From UBA2588 sp964343075 (GTDB lineage Bacteria; Chloroflexota; Dehalococcoidia; Lucifugimonadales; UBA3495), in assembly GCA_964343075.1 (NCBI GenBank), contig CAYFGT010000025.1:1-14670 (forward strand): a stretch of DNA of 14,670 nucleotides, in the 5' to 3' direction. Each line of letters begins with the position of its first letter. Positions within the stretch are counted from its first letter, which is position 1. Shown here in pieces: positions 14,394-14,670 of the stretch. The notes under the pieces are model-generated. The model saw nothing but the letters and a program-made list of their open reading frames with translations, was not told the DNA's origin and searched no databases. The position numbers were made by a program, and so were the translations under genes.

Positions 14394-14468
14394 TGGAGCC
14401 CAGAGGCGGGATTGAACCGCCGACCTCGTTCTTACCAAGAACGCGCTCTACCACTGAGCTACCTGGGC
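14394..14468 (-). tRNA. tRNA-Thr (anticodon GGU)
   Basis: A 75-base cloverleaf including encoded CCA. The acceptor arms are GCCCAGG and TCTGGGC (one G-U pair), the D stem is GCTC/GAGC, the anticodon stem CGTTC/GAACG has loop TTGGTAA, and the T arm is GGCGG-TTCAATC-CCGCC. Bases 34-36 are GGT, reading ACC and ACU codons. It is 40 bases upstream of tuf. Confidence 0.97.
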
Positions 14469-14490
14469 TTGTTATCACAAACCCTTGTAA

Positions 14491-14578
14491 TGGTGGAGCG
14501 GGTTGGATTCGAACCAACGTAGTCCTTCCGGACGCCAGATTTACAGTCTGGTGGATTTAACCACTCTCCCACCGCTCC
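14491..14578 (-). tRNA. tRNA-Tyr (anticodon GUA)
   Basis: An 88-base class II tRNA including CCA. The acceptor GGAGCGG pairs with CCGCTCC, the anticodon stem CCAGA/TCTGG holds loop CTGTAAA (anticodon GTA), the long variable arm has a GTCC-GGAA-GGAC hairpin, and the T arm is GTTGG-TTCGAAT-CCAAC. The discriminator base is A. Confidence 0.97.
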
Positions 14579-14585
14579 AAATATA

Positions 14586-14660
14586 TGGAGCCCCAGTGGG
14601 GATTCGAACCCCAAACCTGCCGATTACAAATCGGCTGCGCTACCATTGCGCCACAGGGGC
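14586..14660 (-). tRNA. tRNA-Thr (anticodon UGU)
   Basis: A 75-base cloverleaf including CCA. The D stem is GCGC/GCGC, the anticodon stem GCCGA/TCGGC holds loop TTTGTAA (anticodon TGT, reading ACA and probably ACG), and the T arm is TGGGG-TTCGAAT-CCCCA. The acceptor arms GCCCCTG and CTGGGGC leave a T-T mismatch at the 6-67 pair; all other pairs are canonical. It is seven bases upstream of tRNA-Tyr. Confidence 0.95.
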
Positions 14661-14670
14661 CCGCGCACCT

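Noticed and set aside
14099..14560. Open frame of 153 codons on the + strand over the start of tuf and two tRNAs
   Set aside because: It is antisense to EF-Tu and tRNA genes. Open antisense frames are expected there, and translated tRNA sequence is a common spurious call.

Overview
This window is about 14.7 kb of AT-rich bacterial chromosome, densely packed with housekeeping and biosynthetic genes. The low GC content, the bacterial ribosomal-protein clusters, the encoded CCA ends on the tRNAs, the short class II threonine synthase, and the side-by-side LmbE/PIG-L, EthD and MshD-like GNAT genes would suit an AT-rich marine Chloroflexota lineage (Dehalococcoidia/SAR202-like). That placement is an inference from gene content and was not tested. 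No CRISPR array, insertion sequence, phage or toxin-antitoxin module was seen.

Left block (1-7764, all + strand). It opens with the 3' end of a gene, probably rpsF, whose protein ends in perfect nine-residue acidic repeats. Then come ssb and rpsR (the classic S6-SSB-S18 set), a membrane-anchored SurA/PpiC-like chaperone, homoserine dehydrogenase and threonine synthase (hom-thrC), GTP cyclohydrolase I (folE, with a problematic start), a BioF2/FemAB-like acyltransferase translationally coupled to an MshA-like GT4 glycosyltransferase, and a DUF502 membrane protein.

Middle block (7754-9845). A two-domain MshD-like GNAT on the - strand overlaps the end of the DUF502 gene. It is divergent from a PIG-L/LmbE-family protein on the + strand that has lost two canonical active-site residues. 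That gene converges with an EthD-family gene on the - strand.

Right block (9884-14660, - strand, read right to left). The order is tRNA-Thr(UGU), tRNA-Tyr(GUA), tRNA-Thr(GGU), tuf, rpmG (54 codons), secE, nusG, rplK, rplA, an L10-type leader with a clear terminator/antiterminator pair, rplJ, rplL and ethD. rpoB/rpoC, the usual next genes, are absent. The likely terminator of this operon lies inside the coding region of the convergent PIG-L gene.

The window is mostly ordinary core genome. I did not find a new multi-gene system. The items most worth checking are the missing canonical start of folE, the altered metal site of the PIG-L protein, the L10 attenuator, a 22-bp perfect palindrome inside rplK, and the homogeneous repeat tail of the first gene.
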